DNA of 64,000 nucleotides from Gammaproteobacteria bacterium (GTDB lineage Bacteria > Pseudomonadota > Gammaproteobacteria > SZUA-140): the NCBI GenBank assembly GCA_016218365.1, contig JACREF010000011.1, forward strand, positions 73,094-137,093. Direction: 5' to 3'. Position 1 is the first letter of the stretch. Each line of letters starts with the position of its first letter. The position numbers were made by a program, and so were the translations under genes. The notes beneath the pieces are model-generated. The model did not search any database, was not told the origin of the DNA, and saw only the letters and a list, made by a program, of their open reading frames with translations. Shown here in pieces: positions 27,495 to 38,055 of this stretch.

Positions 27495-28016
27495 ATCGCT
27501 GCAGAAAAGACACTGCGCCTGAACGAAGAGATCAGGACGCCACAGGTTCGCGTCATCGGCGCGAATGGGGAGCAGTTGGGAGTGATCTCCAGTATGGAGG
27601 CCCAACGGCTGGCCGAAGAGGCCGAACTGGATCTGGTGGAGATCGTGCCGAATGCCGATCCGCCGGTGTGCCGAATCATGAATTTCGGCAAATTCCAGTT
27701 TGAAGAGACCAAGAAGAAGCAGGCTGCGAAGAAAAAGCAGAAGCAGATTCAGGTCAAGGAAGTGAAGTTTCGTCCAGGGACGGAAGAAGGGGATTATCAG
27801 GTAAAGCTTCGCAACCTGATACGTTTCCTGAATGAAGGGGACAAGGCCAAGGTCACGCTGCGCTTTCGCGGTCGTGAGATGGTCCATCAGGAACTGGGAC
27901 GTACTCTGCTCGAACGGCTGCAGCAGGATTTGATTGAAGTCGGTCTGGTCGAACAGTTTCCCAAGATGGAAGGCCGTCAGATGGTGATGGTCTTTGGTCC
28001 CCTGAAGAAAAAATGA
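27495..28016 (+). CDS. infC: Translation initiation factor IF-3 (ATC start)
   Basis: IF-3 keeps the subunits apart and checks the start codon. The first ATG/GTG/TTG in frame (GTG 27576) would remove about 27 conserved residues ([20 protein letters not shown]). The frame is closed by the thrS TAG two codons before ATC 27495, and GGAGGA (27482-27487) sits seven bases upstream of that ATC, so ATC is the likely start. Product 173 residues (E. coli 180). Non-canonical infC starts let IF-3 repress its own mRNA. The core has [15 protein letters not shown] and [20 protein letters not shown]. Confidence 0.92.
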   Translation: MAAEKTLRLNEEIRTPQVRVIGANGEQLGVISSMEAQRLAEEAELDLVEIVPNADPPVCRIMNFGKFQFEETKKKQAAKKKQKQIQVKEVKFRPGTEEGDYQVKLRNLIRFLNEGDKAKVTLRFRGREMVHQELGRTLLERLQQDLIEVGLVEQFPKMEGRQMVMVFGPLKKK

Positions 28017-28074
28017 TCGCGGGCCGGTTGGGTCCGTAATAGGTAAACAATGAGAAAATGCGGAGATTGAAGCA

Positions 28075-28269
28075 ATGCCGAAACTTAAAAATCACAGTGG
28101 CGCGTCCAAGCGATTTAAAAAGACCGCTTCGGGACGCTACAAGCGCAAGCAGGCGCATCGCAGTCACATCCTGACGAAGAAGAGCACCAAGCGCAAGCGT
28201 CATCTGCGCAGCCCTAGCATGGTTCACCCCAGCGACATGGGCCTGGTCAACCAGATGCTACCTACATAA
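28075..28269 (+). CDS. rpmI: 50S ribosomal protein L35
   Basis: The 64-residue basic protein ([37 protein letters not shown]...) has the full L35 pattern and length. It lies between infC and rplT as in the standard operon. In E. coli the pair rpmI-rplT is repressed by L20; a matching RNA fold was not sought here. Confidence 0.97.
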   Translation: MPKLKNHSGASKRFKKTASGRYKRKQAHRSHILTKKSTKRKRHLRSPSMVHPSDMGLVNQMLPT

Positions 28270-28291
28270 CGTTACGGATGGAGATTGAGAG

Positions 28292-28651
28292 ATGCCTAGA
28301 GTAAAACGTGGTGTCACGGCGCGCGCCCGACACAAAAAGGTCATTGCGAGGGCCAAGGGCTACCAGGGCCGTCGCAAGAATGTATACCGTGTTGCCGTTC
28401 AGGCGGTAACCAAGGCCGGCCAGTACGCCTACCGCGACCGCCGTCAGAAGAAGCGTCAGTTCCGCAGCCTGTGGATCGTCCGCATCAATGCGGCGGCCCA
28501 TGAGTGCGGTCTGTCGTACAGTCGTCTGATCAACGGTCTGAAGAAGGCGGCGATCGAGATCGATCGCAAGGTGCTGGCGGAGCTGGCGGTCAACGACAAG
28601 GTGGCGTTTGCCGCCATTGCCGAGCAGGCCAAGGCCAGCCTGGCCGCATAA
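28292..28651 (+). CDS. rplT: 50S ribosomal protein L20
   Basis: The 119-residue basic protein starts [30 protein letters not shown] and ends with [15 protein letters not shown], both typical of L20, an early 50S assembly protein and the usual autorepressor of this operon. AGATTGAGAG precedes the ATG, a modest ribosome site. Confidence 0.98.
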   Translation: MPRVKRGVTARARHKKVIARAKGYQGRRKNVYRVAVQAVTKAGQYAYRDRRQKKRQFRSLWIVRINAAAHECGLSYSRLINGLKKAAIEIDRKVLAELAVNDKVAFAAIAEQAKASLAA

Positions 28652-28675
28652 CGCAGTACGAGCCGATCCCGGTGA

Positions 28676-29782
<1,107 letters not shown>

Positions 29783-29810
29783 TAGGGACGCCCTGAATAA
29801 TCGTGTTGTC

Positions 29811-29837
29811 GTCATGCCCGCGCAAGCGGGCATCCAG
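29811..29837. repeat. Palindromic repeat between pheS and pheT
   Basis: ATGCCCGC (29814-29821) and GCGGGCAT (29826-29833) form an 8-bp stem with a GCAA loop, framed by GTC and CCAG. It shares the CGTCAT...ATCCAG frame with the repeat after metH, and splits the otherwise tight pheST pair. Confidence 0.6.
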
Positions 29838-29932
29838 TGATGACAGAGATGTGCCGCAGGATGCGCTGCATAGACAGAGTTTGTAGCTAGATAATAACAA
29901 GGCAGTGGCGGTGACCACTGTAGATGGGGATT

Positions 29933-32329
29933 ATGAAATTCAGCGAACACTGGTTGCGCGAGTGGGTCGATCCACCGATCTCGACCGCGCAGTTATCCGC
30001 TCAGCTGACGATGGCCGGACTCGAGGTCGATGCGGTCACGCCGGTGGCGGCCGCCTTCAATAATGTCGTCGTCGGCCAGGTCGTGTCGGTCGGGCCGCAC
30101 CCCGAGGCCGACCGCTTGCAGATCTGCCGCGTCGATGTCGGCCGTGGCGAGGCGCTGCAGATCGTCTGCGGTGCCAAGAATGTCCGTGCCGGCATGAAGG
30201 TGCCGGCGGCGTTGATCGGCGCGGTGCTGCCGGGTGATCTGACGATCAAACCGGCGAAGCTGCGCGGCGTCGAGTCCTCCGGCATGTTGTGTTCGGCCAA
30301 GGAGCTGGGCCTGGCCGAGCAGTCGGACGGGCTGCTGCCGCTCTCCGATGATGCGCCGGTCGGTGACGACATCCGCCGCCATCTGCAGCTCGACGATGTC
30401 AGCCTTGAACTGGGCCTGACACCGAATCGCAGTGACTGCCTGAGCGTGGCCGGCATCGCCCGCGAGGTCGGGGCGCTGAACCGCAGTATGGTGCAGGGGC
30501 CCGCGATCAGCGCGGTGGTGCCGCAGTGCGATCAGACACTTCCATTGCGCATCGAGGCCCCGCAGGCCTGCCCGCGCTATCTGGGTCGAGTGATCCGCGG
30601 CATCCGCCGTGATGTGCAGAGCCCGCTGTGGCTGCGCGAACGCTTGCGTCGCAGCGGGCTGCGCAGCATCGACCCGGTCGTCGACGTGACCAATTATGTA
30701 TTGCTCGAGCTCGGCCAGCCGATGCATGCCTTTGACCTGGCTATGTTGCAGGACGGCATCGTCGTGCGGATGGCGCGGCCGGGCGAGACGCTGACGCTGC
30801 TTGATGGCCAGACGCTCACATTGCGTGATGACACACTGGTCATCGCCGATGGCCGCGGCCCGCTGGCGCTGGCCGGCATCATGGGCGGTCAGGCGAGCGC
30901 GGTCAGCGACAGTACCGACAGCATTTTCCTCGAGAGCGCATTTTTCGCCCCGGCGGCACTGGCTGGCAAGGCCCGCAGCTATGGCCTACATACCGATTCC
31001 TCGCACCGCTTTGAGCGCGGTGTCGACCCTGAGTTGCCGCGGCGCGCGCTGGAGCGCGCGACCCGGCTGCTGTGTGATATCACCGGTGGCCAGCCCGGCC
31101 CGGTCATCGAGCAGCTGGAGCCGACGGCCCTGCCGCAACGTGCGGCCATCGGTCTGCGTGCGGCCCGGCTCAAGCGGCTGCTCGGCATTGAGCTGCCTGG
31201 TGCTGAGGTCAGCGGAATCTTTGAGCGCCTCGGTCTGACAGTGCTAGAGCAGGATGCAGAAGGCTGGCGGGTGGTGCCGCCGTCGTTTCGTTTTGACCTG
31301 GCGATCGAGGCCGACCTGATCGAGGAGGTCGCGCGCATCCATGGCTATCACCAGGTCCCCGAGACCCGCGCCCGCGGCGAGGTGCAGCTCGATGCCGCCC
31401 GCAACCTTCAGCGTGAGCAGCAGCGGCGGGTACGTCAATGTCTGGTCGACCGTGGCTATCAGGAGGTCGTGACCTACAGCTTTGTTGATCCGGTGCTGCA
31501 GGGCCGGCTGGTGCCGGGGGTGGATTCGATTGCACTGGCCAATCCGATCTCTGCCGACATGGCGGTGATGCGGACCTCGTTGTGGCCTGGTCTGGTGCAG
31601 GCGCTGCTCTATAACCTGAACCGCCAGCAGGGGCGCATCAGATTTTTCGAGATTGGGGTTAAGTTTTTGCGCCAAAGAGCTGATATCCATGCTGATATCA
31701 GCGAGGAAAAGGTGCTGGCCGGACTGGTGCGGGGTGCCCGGATGCCCGAGCAGTGGGGCAGCGGCCACGACGACAGTGACTTTTTTGACGTCAAGGGTGA
31801 CATCGAGGCGCTGCTGACACTGACCGGAAACAGCGCACAGTTTCGCTTTGAACGGGCCGAACATCCGGTGCTGCATCCGGGCCTGAGTGCGCGGATCACC
31901 ATCGAGGGCCGGGACGTCGGCTGGTGCGGCGCGCTGCATCCGCAACAGGCCGCCGAGCTGGATGTCGACGGCAACGTCTGGCTGTTTGAGCTTGTGATGA
32001 CGGGCTTGCAGCAACAGGCCGTGCCACGGTTTGCCGAGCTGTCGCGCTTTCCGGCGATCCGCCGCGATCTGGCCTTGATCGTCGCCGAGGCAGTGACGGC
32101 GCAGCAGATCGAGGACTGCGTCCGTGCGGTGGCCGGTGAGCGGCTGCGCGACTACCGCTTGTTTGATGTCTACCGGGGCAAGGGCATAGAGAATGGTAGA
32201 AAAAGCCTGGCTATAGGCTTGACCTTACAGGATGTTTCACGCACCCTTACCGATGCTGACGTTGAGTCTATTGTTGGCAGGGTGCTGGAAGCTATGCAGG
32301 ATCGATTTGGGGCAACGTTGAGAGAGTAA
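29933..32329 (+). CDS. pheT: Phenylalanyl-tRNA synthetase beta subunit
   Basis: Non-catalytic subunit with editing and tRNA-binding domains. About 798 residues: the EMAP-like tRNA-binding domain near the N-terminus ([23 protein letters not shown]), the B3/4 editing domain, the catalytic-like B6/7 region ([17 protein letters not shown]), and the C-terminal ferredoxin-fold anticodon domain ([15 protein letters not shown]). ATG 29933 gives the family start [12 protein letters not shown]; an ATG three codons upstream is less likely. Confidence 0.97.
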   Translation: MKFSEHWLREWVDPPISTAQLSAQLTMAGLEVDAVTPVAAAFNNVVVGQVVSVGPHPEADRLQICRVDVGRGEALQIVCGAKNVRAGMKVPAALIGAVLPGDLTIKPAKLRGVESSGMLCSAKELGLAEQSDGLLPLSDDAPVGDDIRRHLQLDDVSLELGLTPNRSDCLSVAGIAREVGALNRSMVQGPAISAVVPQCDQTLPLRIEAPQACPRYLGRVIRGIRRDVQSPLWLRERLRRSGLRSIDPVVDVTNYVLLELGQPMHAFDLAMLQDGIVVRMARPGETLTLLDGQTLTLRDDTLVIADGRGPLALAGIMGGQASAVSDSTDSIFLESAFFAPAALAGKARSYGLHTDSSHRFERGVDPELPRRALERATRLLCDITGGQPGPVIEQLEPTALPQRAAIGLRAARLKRLLGIELPGAEVSGIFERLGLTVLEQDAEGWRVVPPSFRFDLAIEADLIEEVARIHGYHQVPETRARGEVQLDAARNLQREQQRRVRQCLVDRGYQEVVTYSFVDPVLQGRLVPGVDSIALANPISADMAVMRTSLWPGLVQALLYNLNRQQGRIRFFEIGVKFLRQRADIHADISEEKVLAGLVRGARMPEQWGSGHDDSDFFDVKGDIEALLTLTGNSAQFRFERAEHPVLHPGLSARITIEGRDVGWCGALHPQQAAELDVDGNVWLFELVMTGLQQQAVPRFAELSRFPAIRRDLALIVAEAVTAQQIEDCVRAVAGERLRDYRLFDVYRGKGIENGRKSLAIGLTLQDVSRTLTDADVESIVGRVLEAMQDRFGATLRE

Positions 32330-32333
32330 AATT

Positions 32334-32639
32334 ATGGCTCTGACTAAGGCAGAAATGGCCGAGCGTCTGTTTGAGGAATTCGGCCTGAACAAGCGTGAGG
32401 CAAAAGAACTGGTCGAGATGTTTTTTGAAGAGATTCGGGGGGCCCTGGAAGGGGGGCGCCAGGTGAAACTGTCCGGTTTTGGCAATTTCAACCTGCGCGA
32501 GAAGAATGAACGGCCGGGCCGCAACCCGAAGACCGGCGAGGAGATTCCCATCACCGCCCGTCGTGTAGTAACATTTCATCCGGGACAGAAACTGAAGGCG
32601 CGTGTGGAGGCCCATGCTGGAACCCAGCAGCAACAGTGA
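32334..32639 (+). CDS. ihfA: Integration host factor alpha subunit
   Basis: DNA-bending nucleoid protein that pairs with IHF-beta. The 101-residue product starts [35 protein letters not shown] and has [29 protein letters not shown], the DNA-contacting arm with its intercalating proline. The position right after pheT is conserved in gammaproteobacteria and marks it as alpha rather than beta. Confidence 0.97.
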   Translation: MALTKAEMAERLFEEFGLNKREAKELVEMFFEEIRGALEGGRQVKLSGFGNFNLREKNERPGRNPKTGEEIPITARRVVTFHPGQKLKARVEAHAGTQQQQ

Positions 32640-32970
32640 ACTGCCCGCGATCCCGGGCAAGCGCTACTTCACCATCGGTGAGGTCAGCGAACTGTGTACG
32701 GTCAAACCCCATGTGCTGCGTTACTGGGAGCAGGAATTCCCGCAGATCAAGCCGGTCAAGCGCGCTGGCAACCGCCGTTATTACCTGCGGCAGGACGTGA
32801 TGATGATCCGCCAGATCCGCTCCCTGCTCTATGATCAGGGTTACACGATCGGCGGGGCGCGTCAGCACCTGTCGGGTGATGAAGGCAAGAAGGATACCCG
32901 ACGCAGCCGCCAGATCATTCACCAGTTGCGCAAGGAGCTGGAAGAGGTCATGGCGCTGCTCGAGCCTTGA
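32614..32970 (+). CDS. MerR-family regulator next to ihfA
   Basis: The 118-residue product has an N-terminal MerR winged helix ([47 protein letters not shown]) and a helical region, but no metal-binding cysteine cluster. A MerR-like gene after ihfA is a common gammaproteobacterial arrangement; its target is not known. The start overlaps ihfA by 26 bases. ATG 32614 has GGAGG close upstream; GTG 32602 is an alternative. Confidence 0.88.
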   Translation: MLEPSSNSELPAIPGKRYFTIGEVSELCTVKPHVLRYWEQEFPQIKPVKRAGNRRYYLRQDVMMIRQIRSLLYDQGYTIGGARQHLSGDEGKKDTRRSRQIIHQLRKELEEVMALLEP

Positions 32971-33046
32971 AATCACTTCCCCATCTGTCGTAAGGTGGCG
33001 TCTCCGTCACGGCCAGAGATGGGCGTGATGGTTTTGTCGTTTTTTT

Positions 33047-33124
<78 letters not shown>

Positions 33125-33231
33125 TCCCCGGCTTCATTGTCGACCACAGCATGATTATCTGGAGATCCTCTCCACCAGGATAGGGCAACGGTCGCATTGC
33201 AGCAGCTAATGAAGATGAGGTGCACGGTTCA

Positions 33232-34476
33232 ATGGTGATCTGGCTGTGGACAGCATTCCTGTCATTCATCGCCTTGATGCTGGTGTTTGACCTCGGGGTG
33301 TTGAACCGCCAGTCGCGTATCATCACCTTCTATGAAGCCCTGGCCTGGACCGCGGTCTGGGTCATGCTGGCGCTGGGTTTTACCGCCGTGGTCTACTTCC
33401 TGTACCAGCACCAGGTATGGGGTATCAATGCCGGCGGCGTATTGAGCGGACAGGATGCCGCCTTGCAGTTTGTCACGGCCTATCTGATCGAGAAGTCACT
33501 GTCGATCGACAACATCTTCGTCATCGCGCTGGTGTTCGGCTATTTTCATGTGCCGCTTGAATACCAGCATCGGGTGCTGTTCTGGGGGGTGTTGACGGCG
33601 ATCGTGCTGCGCGGCGCGATGATCTTTGGCGGGCTGGCGCTGCTGCATGCCTTCGAATGGATCACCTATATCTTTGGCGCCTTCCTGCTGTATACCGCGG
33701 TCAAGATGCTGGTGGCACAACACGATCAGCTCAGGCCGGAACATAACCCGCTGATCAGGGTGATGAGGCGCTGGTTGCCGGTGACGGCCGATTACCATGG
33801 CGAGCATTTTTTCATCCGTGATGAACAGCGCAAACGGGTGGCGACGCCATTGCTGCTGGCGCTGATCATGGTCGAGTCCGCCGACATCATCTTTGCCGTC
33901 GATTCGATCCCGGCGGTGATTGCCGTGACCCGCGACCCGTTCCTGGTATTCACGTCGAACATCTTCGCGATCCTCGGGCTGCGCTCGCTGTATTTCGCGC
34001 TGGCGACGATGATCCAGAAACTGCGCTATATCAAGATCAGCCTGGTGTTCCTGCTGGTATTTATCGGCCTGAAGATGCTGCTGGCCGGCGTTTATCAGGT
34101 GCCGACCGAGCTGTCACTGATCATCATTGTCGCGATCCTGGCGGTGGGGGTCATCGCCTCGGTGGCGGCGCGGCGCCAGCAGGCCGAGGAGTTTCTGTCG
34201 CCGATGGCCGATGAACTGCAGCGCATGTTCACGATGACCTATTACAATGCGCGGCGCGTCGTCATCCTGGTGACCGGCAGCACCGTGGTGCTGGCCGGGC
34301 TGGTGATGATCGTGGCGCCGGGACCGGCGATACTGGTGATCCCGCTTGGCCTCAGTATCCTCGCCACCGAGTTCATCTGGGCGCGCCATCTGCTGAACAA
34401 GTTCAAGGAGAATGCCGATCACGTCACCAAGCCGGTGCGCGGGTTTTTCAGCCGGCTGTTTCGGCGCGGGAAGTGA
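33232..34476 (+). CDS. TerC/Alx-type membrane protein with C-terminal PGPGW-like domain
   Basis: About 414 residues. The first three quarters are a TerC/Alx family integral membrane protein with the acidic motif pairs of that family (EKSLSIDNIFVIALVF and VESADIIFAVDSIPAVIAVTRDPF), linked in relatives to Mn2+ efflux and tellurite resistance. The last quarter holds two extra helices with APGPAILVIPLGLSILATEF, which resembles the PGPGW putative membrane domain usually found as a separate small protein. No yybP-ykoY manganese riboswitch is apparent upstream. ATG 33232 is preferred to GTG 33220 because AGGTG lies upstream. Confidence 0.88.
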   Translation: MVIWLWTAFLSFIALMLVFDLGVLNRQSRIITFYEALAWTAVWVMLALGFTAVVYFLYQHQVWGINAGGVLSGQDAALQFVTAYLIEKSLSIDNIFVIALVFGYFHVPLEYQHRVLFWGVLTAIVLRGAMIFGGLALLHAFEWITYIFGAFLLYTAVKMLVAQHDQLRPEHNPLIRVMRRWLPVTADYHGEHFFIRDEQRKRVATPLLLALIMVESADIIFAVDSIPAVIAVTRDPFLVFTSNIFAILGLRSLYFALATMIQKLRYIKISLVFLLVFIGLKMLLAGVYQVPTELSLIIIVAILAVGVIASVAARRQQAEEFLSPMADELQRMFTMTYYNARRVVILVTGSTVVLAGLVMIVAPGPAILVIPLGLSILATEFIWARHLLNKFKENADHVTKPVRGFFSRLFRRGK

Positions 34477-34648
34477 GGGCGTGGCTTGGCCAGGGATTAA
34501 TCCTGTCTCTGCGTGATACCCTCTGAAAACCGTTTTTCACATATCATCAGGGGCAGTCTAATCTGGGCCGGGTATTTCATATGCAACTGGAGAGAGGTGG
34601 AAAGCGTGGTCTGACCCGAATGGTACTTACTTAAGGAGGTAGCCGGCG

Positions 34649-34711
34649 GGTAGCCTGGGTTGAGCGACAGCGAAACCCGGGTTTCACTCCGTTCAACCCA
34701 GGCTACCTCCT
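34649..34711. repeat. 63-bp palindromic repeat, copy 1
   Basis: GGTAGCCTGGGTTGA (34649-34663) pairs perfectly with TCAACCCAGGCTACC, and an inner palindrome GAAACCCGGGTTTC sits in the loop. The 63 bases are identical to 35018-35080. Confidence 0.92.
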
Positions 34712-34732
34712 GATTCAACAACCTCCGCGACT

Positions 34733-34895
34733 AGGGCCTGTTAACACTAATTTTGATACACTGCGCGAATGGAAATCACATCAGCGTAATTCGAGTAATT
34801 AGCGGCGCAGGACTTTGACGAACCCCACGCTTTGGACAGATTTCAGCTTTGGCTTTGATGATGCTGCCGCAATCTGCGCGGGAAATAATAGGGGA
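34733..34895. other. Non-coding stretch, possible insertion-sequence end
   Basis: No intact gene. It begins CTAGGGCCTGTTAACAC, which has the look of a transposon terminal repeat, followed by sequence without a matching partner end nearby. The evidence is weak. Confidence 0.2.
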
Positions 34896-35017
34896 GTGCG
34901 CCAGCACAAACTGGCAAGTGATAGTCGGCGAAAGTCCGATACAAGCAAGGAGTAGCGAACCGTCTTGACCCCGAGTCATGCGTTGCCCATTGCGAGGTGA
35001 GTAGCGAAGCGTTGACA
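34896..35017 (+). mobile_element. Likely truncated 5' end of a group II intron
   Basis: Begins with GTGCG, the group II intron 5' consensus, followed by a short stem (GCCAG/CTGGC), a TCGG-CGAAAG-TCCGA stem-loop, and then segments (GCGAACCGTCTTGACCCCGAG, TCATGCGTTGCC, GTAGCGAAGCGTTGACAGG) that resemble domain I of bacterial group II introns from memory. The match stops where the second 63-bp repeat begins. No reverse transcriptase gene or domain V is present, so it is a remnant. Confidence 0.55.
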
Positions 35018-35080
35018 GGTAGCCTGGGTTGAGCGACAGCGAAACCCGGGTTTCACTCCGTTCAACCCAGGCTACCTCCT
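35018..35080. repeat. 63-bp palindromic repeat, copy 2
   Basis: Identical to 34649-34711 over all 63 bases. It abuts the group II intron-like segment and lies 27 bases from the end of the methyltransferase gene. Confidence 0.92.
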
Positions 35081-35107
35081 CGTTTCGCCGTTCCGGCAAG
35101 TCTTGAG

Positions 35108-35758
35108 TCATGGCTTGCGGCTATAGATCTCTGTCAGCCATATAAATGTTGAGCTTTGTTCGCAGCGCGTCAGCGCCTGTTGCTGCAACCACGCCTCAAC
35201 ATCACCGGGGCGATGCAGGTAATTGCGGAACTCGATGCGCAGCAGCCGCATGACCATGCCGAGCAGTGTGATCCCCAGACGATTGAACAGATGATCGCGC
35301 GGATAGCTGAGCGCGAGCAGTGCCCCGGTCTTGCCGGCGGCGGCCTGCAGCACCGCGCGGGCATCCGGATAACAGCAGATGACCCGGTCGAGCAGCACGA
35401 TGTCGGCACGCTCCAGCTCAGGTGCGAGGGCCGTGAACTCACCGAGCTGGTAGCGGCAGCGCTCTGCAAGATGATTGATTTCGGCCTGTTGCCGCGCCAG
35501 CGCCAGCATCTGCTCCGACAGATCGATGCCGACCGCCGAGGCCGCGCCTTGTTGCAACAAGGTGTGATGCAGATAGCCGACGCCGCAACCGATCTCCAGC
35601 AGACTGCGGCCGGTGATGCCGCCGTGGCGCTGCAGACCGTCAACAATTTGTCGCTGATTCGGGTCCAGACCGCGGCGCTGGTAGCGTTTGACATAGCGGT
35701 GGGCAAAACGCGAGAACAACCGGCCGGTGCTGCAGCTGTTGTAATGACAGCAATCCAT
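35108..35758 (-). CDS. SAM-dependent methyltransferase
   Basis: The 216-residue product is a class I methyltransferase with the SAM-binding motif LLEIGCGVGYLHHTLLQQGA, acidic VGIDLSEQML and a downstream motif ADIVLLDRVICCYPD. The N-terminal CCHYN and FSRFAHRYVKRYQRRGLDPNQRQI recall proteins often annotated as Mg-protoporphyrin O-methyltransferase-like, but no pigment genes surround it, so the substrate is unknown. GGAGGTT lies five bases ahead of the ATG. It stands alone. Confidence 0.85.
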   Translation of the reverse strand: MDCCHYNSCSTGRLFSRFAHRYVKRYQRRGLDPNQRQIVDGLQRHGGITGRSLLEIGCGVGYLHHTLLQQGAASAVGIDLSEQMLALARQQAEINHLAERCRYQLGEFTALAPELERADIVLLDRVICCYPDARAVLQAAAGKTGALLALSYPRDHLFNRLGITLLGMVMRLLRIEFRNYLHRPGDVEAWLQQQALTRCEQSSTFIWLTEIYSRKP

Positions 35759-35884
35759 GGGAACCTCCGGCGGGGCGGCGACGTCCTGTGACAGTCAATG
35801 TTCGAGTATAGAGACTGGGGGCCTTGCGTGACCAGTGACAGTGCGGCACGATAGCCGCGATTTTCAGCTAACGAGGGGGGAGAG

Positions 35885-36616
35885 ATGCATAACTACTATA
35901 AGGGTGTCGTGGCAGCGGCGATGATGGCACCGGCACTGGTGCTGGCGGCACAGCCTTCGGCGATCCTGGGTCAGGAGCTGGCCGCGACCGCAGCCAAGGG
36001 TTCGGTCAATGTCGATTTCTACAATGTTATACCCAATATAAGCAATGCCAACTCGGCCGCCTATGGCGGCGGCAACAATCATCCGGCATTGCGTGTCGGT
36101 GCGCTTGACGGTGAGGTGTTCGTCACCAATCAGGTGCACAGCGATAGCTATCAGATCGGTTACAAGCGTGTGCTGAGCCAGGGCCCGCAGGGCAGGCAGA
36201 AGGGCGCTGCCCCGGTCAATGTCGCCTTGTATGGCGGCCTCGGTGTCGACACACCACCGAATCCGTCTACCAATGACAAGACGGTGCTGACGCTGGGTGC
36301 GGCCATCGATTATCGCGCCACGCCGTGGCTGCTGAACATGAACCCGCGCATCGAGGACGATGGCACCGACAGCTGGACGGATATCGTGCTTGGCGCCTTC
36401 TACACGGTGGCCAACAGCGGTGCCAGCAAGGCGCTGCTGCTGGGTGCCGAGGTTGATCTGGCCGTCGATACCCCGGCCGGGATCAAGAAGGAAAACATCT
36501 CGCGTCTCGGCGTGCGCTGGGTGCCGACCGACAATGTGACGTTTGACTTTGTCGTCTATGATTCGAGCAGCGGCTTGCAGGTGCCGGGTCTGATGCGGGT
36601 CAATATCGGCTTCTGA
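35885..36616 (+). CDS. Exported, possibly outer-membrane beta-barrel protein
   Basis: Not recognised as a named family. The 243-residue product has a signal peptide (MHNYYKGVVAAAMMAPALVLAA) and alternating beta-strand-like segments, ending in LMRVNIGF; a terminal Phe is common in outer-membrane barrels. A strong Gly-rich ribosome site (GAGGGGGGAGAG) precedes it and a hairpin follows, so it is a single-gene unit. Confidence 0.7.
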   Translation: MHNYYKGVVAAAMMAPALVLAAQPSAILGQELAATAAKGSVNVDFYNVIPNISNANSAAYGGGNNHPALRVGALDGEVFVTNQVHSDSYQIGYKRVLSQGPQGRQKGAAPVNVALYGGLGVDTPPNPSTNDKTVLTLGAAIDYRATPWLLNMNPRIEDDGTDSWTDIVLGAFYTVANSGASKALLLGAEVDLAVDTPAGIKKENISRLGVRWVPTDNVTFDFVVYDSSSGLQVPGLMRVNIGF

Positions 36617-36638
36617 CCGTTTTTGCAGGGTACACTTC

Positions 36639-36661
36639 AAAGGCCGGCTTGACCGGCCTTT
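36639..36661 (+). terminator. Hairpin after the exported protein gene
   Basis: AAAGGCCGG (36639-36647) pairs with CCGGCCTTT (36653-36661) around a five-base loop. The downstream T-run is weak (TGTCATTTT). Confidence 0.6.
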
Positions 36662-36747
36662 GTCATTTTCACCGCCCTCAAATTCCTTGAGGCCGGTGAT
36701 GGCTCATGGCAGTATCGTTGTGTTGAATAGTTAGCACAGGGACAGAG

Positions 36748-38055
36748 ATGAAATTCACCTTCTGGCGCCGCAACAAAATGGCTGCATCCTCGCCGACGCT
36801 GGAGGGTGAAAACGAACTGGCCCCGCTACCGCCGTGGTGGCGCTCGTTCAAGGTGTGGGGGATTGGCTTTGCCGCAATACTGGCAGGCGGGTGGTTGCTG
36901 CTGCCTGGCCAACAAGGCTCGGCTGATGTGCAATACCGTCTGGAGCCGATACAGAAAGGCAATCTGACCGTCACCGTGACGGCCACCGGCGTGTTGCAGC
37001 CGATGAATCAGGTCGATGTCGGCACCGAGATCTCCGGTACTGTCAAACAGGTTGCGGTGGATTTCAATGACCATGTCAAGGCCGGGCAGCTGTTGGCGCG
37101 TCTCGATACCGATCAGCTGCAGGCGCGTTATCGGCAATCACGCGCCGCCTTGCAACTGGCCCAGGCCAGGGTCAAGGATGCCGAGGCCACGCTGACCGAG
37201 ATGCGCGGCAAGCTGCAGCGTGCGCAGGAGATGGAAAGGCGCGAGCTGTGTGCCCAGGAGGAATGCGACAGCATCCGGGCCTCGGCGATGCGTGCCGAGG
37301 CCGGACTGGCCAGCGCCCGGGCGCAGGTGGTCCAGAGCCAGGCTGAACTCGATGCCAATCAGACCGCGCTGGCCAAGGCCGACATCATGTCTCCGATCAA
37401 CGGCATTGTGCTGAAGCGCCAGATCGAACCGGGGCAGACCGTGGCCGCCTCGTTGCAGACTCCGGTATTGTTCACGCTGGCCGAGAGTCTGGCGCAGATG
37501 GAATTGCATGTCGCGATCGATGAGGCAGATATTGGTCAGATTGCAGAGGATCAACAGGCCGTATTCACGGTCGACGCCTATCCGGCGCGCAGCTTCGCGG
37601 CCCGAATCAAGCAGGTGCGTTATGCGCCGCAGACCGTTGACGGTGTCGTGACCTATGAGACGGTGCTGACGGTCGACAACACCGATCTGGCCTTGCGCCC
37701 CGGCATGACGGCAACGGCCGATATCACCGTCAGCAGACTGCAGGATGTGTTGCTGGTGCCGAATACCGCGTTGCGCTTCACGCCGCCGCGCCCGAGTGGG
37801 GCGCAAACCAGCGGTGGCCTGTTGCAGCGGCTGATCGTCGGTGGCCGTCCACGCCGTGATGATCAGGCCAGCCGGCGCAAGGCGGTCAACGGTCATGGCC
37901 GACCACAGCAGGTCTGGGTGCTGAAGGATGGTCAGCCGGTGGCGGTAACGATCACGACCGGTGTCAGCGACGGCAGGATGACCGAGGTCATCGATGCGCC
38001 GCTGCCGGTCGGCAGTCAGGTGGTGGTTGATGCGACGACAGGCGCGTCGCGATGA
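36748..38055 (+). CDS. macA: MacA-like periplasmic adaptor (HlyD family)
   Basis: Membrane-fusion protein linking a MacB-type ABC transporter to an outer-membrane channel. The 435-residue product has one N-terminal membrane helix (VWGIGFAAILAGGWLLL), a lipoyl half (VTVTATGVLQPMNQVDVGTEISGTV), a long helical hairpin, the second lipoyl half (ADIMSPINGIVLKRQIEPGQTV) and beta-barrel domains. A Pro/Arg-rich loop near residues 350-385 is unusual. The last four bases overlap the ATPase gene. The substrate is unknown. Confidence 0.87.
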   Translation: MKFTFWRRNKMAASSPTLEGENELAPLPPWWRSFKVWGIGFAAILAGGWLLLPGQQGSADVQYRLEPIQKGNLTVTVTATGVLQPMNQVDVGTEISGTVKQVAVDFNDHVKAGQLLARLDTDQLQARYRQSRAALQLAQARVKDAEATLTEMRGKLQRAQEMERRELCAQEECDSIRASAMRAEAGLASARAQVVQSQAELDANQTALAKADIMSPINGIVLKRQIEPGQTVAASLQTPVLFTLAESLAQMELHVAIDEADIGQIAEDQQAVFTVDAYPARSFAARIKQVRYAPQTVDGVVTYETVLTVDNTDLALRPGMTATADITVSRLQDVLLVPNTALRFTPPRPSGAQTSGGLLQRLIVGGRPRRDDQASRRKAVNGHGRPQQVWVLKDGQPVAVTITTGVSDGRMTEVIDAPLPVGSQVVVDATTGASR

